From Rhodoplanes serenus (GTDB lineage Bacteria; Pseudomonadota; Alphaproteobacteria; Rhizobiales; Xanthobacteraceae), in NCBI GenBank assembly GCA_009720755.1, contig WNKV01000015.1, positions 1 through 64,000 of the forward strand: a DNA stretch of 64,000 bases, in the 5' to 3' direction. The translations under genes and the position numbers were made by a program. Below are positions 60,995 to 64,000 of the stretch, in pieces (the stretch's first letter is position 1; every line of letters begins with the position of its first letter). A model generated the notes under the pieces. The model did no database searches. It worked only from the letters and a program-made list of their open reading frames with translations, and was not told where the DNA came from.

Positions 60995-62218
60995 TCAGCG
61001 GGCGATGCCGCCGGGGGGCTCGGCCAGGCCGGATCGATAGGACAGGAGCTGCTCGGCCCGCTGCCACGGCGTGAGGTGGTGGGCGGCCACATGGGCGCGC
61101 GCCGCGACGGCGATCCGCCGCAGCCGCTCGGGATCGGCGAGCGCCGCCTCCACCACCCGGGTCAGGCTGCCGGGCACGTCGGCGTCGTAGTGGAGCGCGT
61201 GGACGCCGTCGACGAGCGGCTGGAAACGCACGATGGTCGGCTGGTTGATGACCGGCACCGAGTAGACCGAGGCGGCCTCGTAGTGGCGGGCGCAGTCCCA
61301 GCCCAAGCCCTCCGGCGACCAGGTCAGCCAGGCGCTCGCCATGCCCCGCAGATCGGCGTCGTGGAGCAGCCGCTCCTCGGCGATGACGATGTCCGTGCGG
61401 CGCTCGGCGAGGGCTCGCAGCTCGGCGAGGCCGGCCTGCCGCACCGTCGAGGACTTGGAGCCGATGGCCACGAACAGGCCGACGGTCTTGTCCGGAAATT
61501 CCATCGGCGGCAGCGTCGGGCCATCGGTGAGCAGCCCGACGGCGAGCGGCCGCAGCTTCTCCAGGCGCCGCCGGTGGTGCGGGCGGCCGCGGATGTCGGC
61601 GTCGGGCCGCGCCGGCATCAGCGTGCCCTCGAGCGCCTGCCAGCGGTCGATCGGCAGCTCGCGCTTGAAGTACCAGGTGCAGCGATCGACGAGAAAGCGA
61701 TGGCGGCGCGCAATGGTGCGCTGGTCGCCGGAGTCGACCACGATGGTCGAGACGCGGCGCGGCAGCAGCCGGACGGCCTGGACGCCGAACAGGCGGACGA
61801 GCCGCCGCCACGGCCCGAACGGCCGGTGGAAGACGCTGCGCAGCGACCGCCAGTGCCAGGGCGCATCGCCGCCGGGCGGGATCACCACGAGGGTGTCGAT
61901 CTCGTAGCGCCAGCAGGCGCGCCAGAGCTGCCAGAAGGTCCGCGGCCCGAACTCGCGCACATTGGGCGGCAGCGGCCGGCTCAGATCCTCGCGGCCGGCC
62001 CACACCAATGTCGCGGTCTGCGGGTCGACGCGGGAGAGGAGGCCGTTGCCGCCGATCTCGACGATGGAGCCGAAGGCGTGCGGCGACCGTGGCGGTGCCG
62101 CCGGGCGCCGCGGCTGGAGAGGGTCGACGGCGCGCGGCGCTTCGGGACGGTCCGACAACATGGCGGCACTCGCAACGGCGGGCGCCGCGAGAGCGGCGCC
62201 GTCGAGGACGGGTATCAT
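60995..62218 (-). CDS. Glycosyltransferase-like protein between dnaA and dnaN
   Basis: The 407-residue protein has no signal peptide. The C-terminal half looks like the nucleotide-sugar side of a GT-B glycosyltransferase: VGLFVAIGSKSSTVRQAGLAELRALAERRTDIVIAEE, then HYEAASVYSVPVINQPTIVRFQPLVDGVHALHYDADVPGSLTRVVEAALADPERLRRIA. The family cannot be named. ATG at 62161 is an alternative start. It is co-directional with dnaA and dnaN, which are normally adjacent. Confidence 0.65.
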   Translation of the reverse strand: MIPVLDGAALAAPAVASAAMLSDRPEAPRAVDPLQPRRPAAPPRSPHAFGSIVEIGGNGLLSRVDPQTATLVWAGREDLSRPLPPNVREFGPRTFWQLWRACWRYEIDTLVVIPPGGDAPWHWRSLRSVFHRPFGPWRRLVRLFGVQAVRLLPRRVSTIVVDSGDQRTIARRHRFLVDRCTWYFKRELPIDRWQALEGTLMPARPDADIRGRPHHRRRLEKLRPLAVGLLTDGPTLPPMEFPDKTVGLFVAIGSKSSTVRQAGLAELRALAERRTDIVIAEERLLHDADLRGMASAWLTWSPEGLGWDCARHYEAASVYSVPVINQPTIVRFQPLVDGVHALHYDADVPGSLTRVVEAALADPERLRRIAVAARAHVAAHHLTPWQRAEQLLSYRSGLAEPPGGIAR

Positions 62219-62309
62219 GATCCGTCCGGGCTCGCCAGAACGGGCGGAGCCGGCAGAGCGTCGGCCGGTGCCGATCGAGCCAGCAGGGCCCGTCTACGCC
62301 GCCGCAACA

Positions 62310-63764
62310 CTACTCTTGCAGCTCGCGCTTGATCGCCTCGATCTCCTCGGCGAGCGACACGTCGTTGCCGACCAGGTTCTCGATCTTGCGCACCGCGTGC
62401 AGCACGGTGGTGTGGTCGCGGCCGCCGAAGCGCCGGCCGATCTCCGGCAGCGAGCGCAGCGTCAGCGTCTTGGCGAGATACATGGCGATCTGGCGCGGCC
62501 GCACCACGTTGGCGGTCCGGCGCGACGACAGCAGGTCGCCGCGGCTGACATTGTAGCGCCGCGCGACGATGCGCTGGATCTCCTCGATCTTGACCTTGCG
62601 GGGCTCCTGCGGACGGACGAGGTCGCGGATCTCGCGCTCGGCCAGCTCCATGGTGATCGGCTGGCCGGTCAGCTTCGAATGGGCGAGGAGACGGTTGAGG
62701 GCGCCTTCGAGGTCGCGCCCGTTGTGGGTCACCGACTTGGCGATGAAGGACAGCACCGGCGCCGGCACGTCGAAATCGGCATGGTGGGTGCGGGCGCAGG
62801 CGACGCGGGACTGGAGGATCTCGAGGCGGAGGTCCTCGCCGAACGAGCCCATCTCGACCACGAGGCCGCCGGCCAGGCGCGAGCGCACCCGGTCGTCGAG
62901 ATTCTCAAGGTCGAGCGGCGGCCGGTCGGCGGCCACCACCACCTGCCGGCCGGCGTCGATCATAGCATTGAGGGTGTGCGAGAACTCCGCGAAGGTCGAC
63001 TTGCCCTGAAGGAACTGGAGATCGTCGATCAGCAGCACGTCGGTGGCGCGCAACACCTCCTTGAAGGCGAGCGTGGTCTGGGTGCGCAGCGACGAGACGA
63101 AGCCGTACACGAACTTCTCGGCCGTGAGATAGAGCACCCGGCGCTCGCCGCCGGCATTGCCGGCCCAGGCGATCGCTTGCAGCAAGTGGGTCTTGCCGAG
63201 GCCGACCGCGGCGTGGACGTAGAGCGGGTTGAACATCACGGTGTCGCCGCGCCGCGCCGCCGCGACCTGCTTGGCGGCCGCGTGAGCGAGCGAGTTGGCG
63301 CGACCGACCACGAAGGTCTCGAAGGTGAGACGGGGATCGAGCGGCGAGCCGCCGACCGCATCCTGGCCGGCGCTCGACGGCGCCGGCATGCCGACCGGGC
63401 CGGAATGGCCGTTGATCGCGATGGGGCCTGCGGGCGGCTCGGCCCGGACCGTCACCGCCGCCACGGCGCCGGCCGCTCGTATCGCCATCGCGGCCGGGCG
63501 AACCCCGGCCGAGCGGACCGAGAGGTCGATCCGGCGCACCAGCGGCTCCTCGCCCTGCCAGCAGGCCAGCACCCGCTCGGCGTAATGCGACTGAATCCAG
63601 CTCTTGAGGAAGCGGGTCGGCACCGACAGTCGCACCGTGTCGCTGTCGACGCCCTCCAGCTCCATGCGGGCGAACCAGCTCGAAAAGATATCCTCTCCGA
63701 CCTCGGCGCGCAGGCGCCCTTTGACCCGGGTCCAACGTTCTTGATGGGTGTTCGACATCGACAT
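62310..63764 (-). CDS. dnaA: Chromosomal replication initiator protein DnaA
   Basis: The 484-residue AAA+ initiator binds DnaA boxes and opens oriC. Domain I at about 1-90, a variable linker, then Walker [16 protein letters not shown] (about 172-186), Walker [14 protein letters not shown] and the C-terminal DNA-binding domain ending [24 protein letters not shown] at 63764 was chosen; an ATG two codons later is possible. The 236 bp to the window end show no clear DnaA boxes. Confidence 0.97.
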   Translation of the reverse strand: MSMSNTHQERWTRVKGRLRAEVGEDIFSSWFARMELEGVDSDTVRLSVPTRFLKSWIQSHYAERVLACWQGEEPLVRRIDLSVRSAGVRPAAMAIRAAGAVAAVTVRAEPPAGPIAINGHSGPVGMPAPSSAGQDAVGGSPLDPRLTFETFVVGRANSLAHAAAKQVAAARRGDTVMFNPLYVHAAVGLGKTHLLQAIAWAGNAGGERRVLYLTAEKFVYGFVSSLRTQTTLAFKEVLRATDVLLIDDLQFLQGKSTFAEFSHTLNAMIDAGRQVVVAADRPPLDLENLDDRVRSRLAGGLVVEMGSFGEDLRLEILQSRVACARTHHADFDVPAPVLSFIAKSVTHNGRDLEGALNRLLAHSKLTGQPITMELAEREIRDLVRPQEPRKVKIEEIQRIVARRYNVSRGDLLSSRRTANVVRPRQIAMYLAKTLTLRSLPEIGRRFGGRDHTTVLHAVRKIENLVGNDVSLAEEIEAIKRELQE

Positions 63765-64000
63765 GGCCTCACGCAGTCCGCCCCGGGGCGGTAATTTCGG
63801 TCGTGCGGGTCGATCCCGGGGACGGTCCCCGGGGTCGTGGTCCGACGAACGGACGGCGATGCTCCGGCCCTCGCCTCGCAGTGGGCCGGAGTACCGGCGG
63901 TTTAGGTTCCGGAGGGCCAGACCAAGGTCCGGCGGGGCGGGGCGGGTGGGCGGAAGGTGGGCAGGGGACAGGGCCGGGCGGGGGGCGCGAAACGGGGATG

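Noticed and set aside
63765-64000. Chromosomal origin next to dnaA
   Set aside because: No TTATNCACA-type boxes or AT-rich unwinding region could be seen in the 236 bp available.

Overview
The window is a 64 kb piece of a high-GC (about 70 %) alphaproteobacterial chromosome. Gene order points to Hyphomicrobiales (Rhizobiales): rimP-nusA-ylxR-infB-rbfA-truB-rpsO-pnp, then tsaB-rimI-fur-plsC-miaB-phoH-ybeY-corC-lnt-(praR-like)-metK-trmB, then gyrB, recF, dnaN and dnaA near the right end. Genus cannot be fixed from the sequence; a Xanthobacteraceae/Nitrobacteraceae/Rhodoplanes-like organism is my guess.

Left arm (1-11.5 kb): the accessory part. It looks like a reductive (Eubacterium-type) nicotinate degradation locus. 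It holds a three-heme cytochrome c resembling the electron-transfer part of nicotinate dehydrogenase, a 6-hydroxynicotinate reductase (hnr), two translationally coupled genes of unknown role (UPF0280 and DUF1185), a MarR regulator, an enamidase (ena) and a complete branched-chain-amino-acid-type ABC transporter. The hnr operon (+) and the transporter-ena operon (-) share a 21-bp imperfect palindrome (17/21 identical) in their upstream regions, a good candidate operator for the MarR protein.

12-14.6 kb: an aminotransferase, three small ORFs with CtrA-type TTAA-N7-TTAA boxes, and a rhodanese. 14.8-25.8 kb: the translation/RNA operon, with a visible promoter and leader terminator ahead of rimP. 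25.8-43 kb: mostly housekeeping genes on the minus strand, including a PraR-like regulator with a perfect palindrome upstream. 43-48.7 kb: adenosine kinase-like PfkB, a membrane-anchored coiled-coil protein with three CtrA-like sites upstream, a divergent metallo-beta-lactamase-fold protein, and an ATPase/acetyltransferase pair.

49-54 kb: a second accessory patch. It has a tyrosine phenol-lyase-like enzyme with an altered cofactor site and a three-gene electron-transfer operon: heptaheme cytochrome c, cytochrome b and an ethylbenzene-dehydrogenase-like protein with a CX3CH motif. 54-64 kb: gyrB, a mycobacterial-type ahpC/ahpD pair, recF, dnaN, an unexpected glycosyltransferase-like gene, and dnaA.

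Spacers repeatedly carry short tandem duplications (13-17 bp units) and dispersed inverted-repeat elements. No tRNA, rRNA, CRISPR array, insertion sequence or clear oriC was seen.
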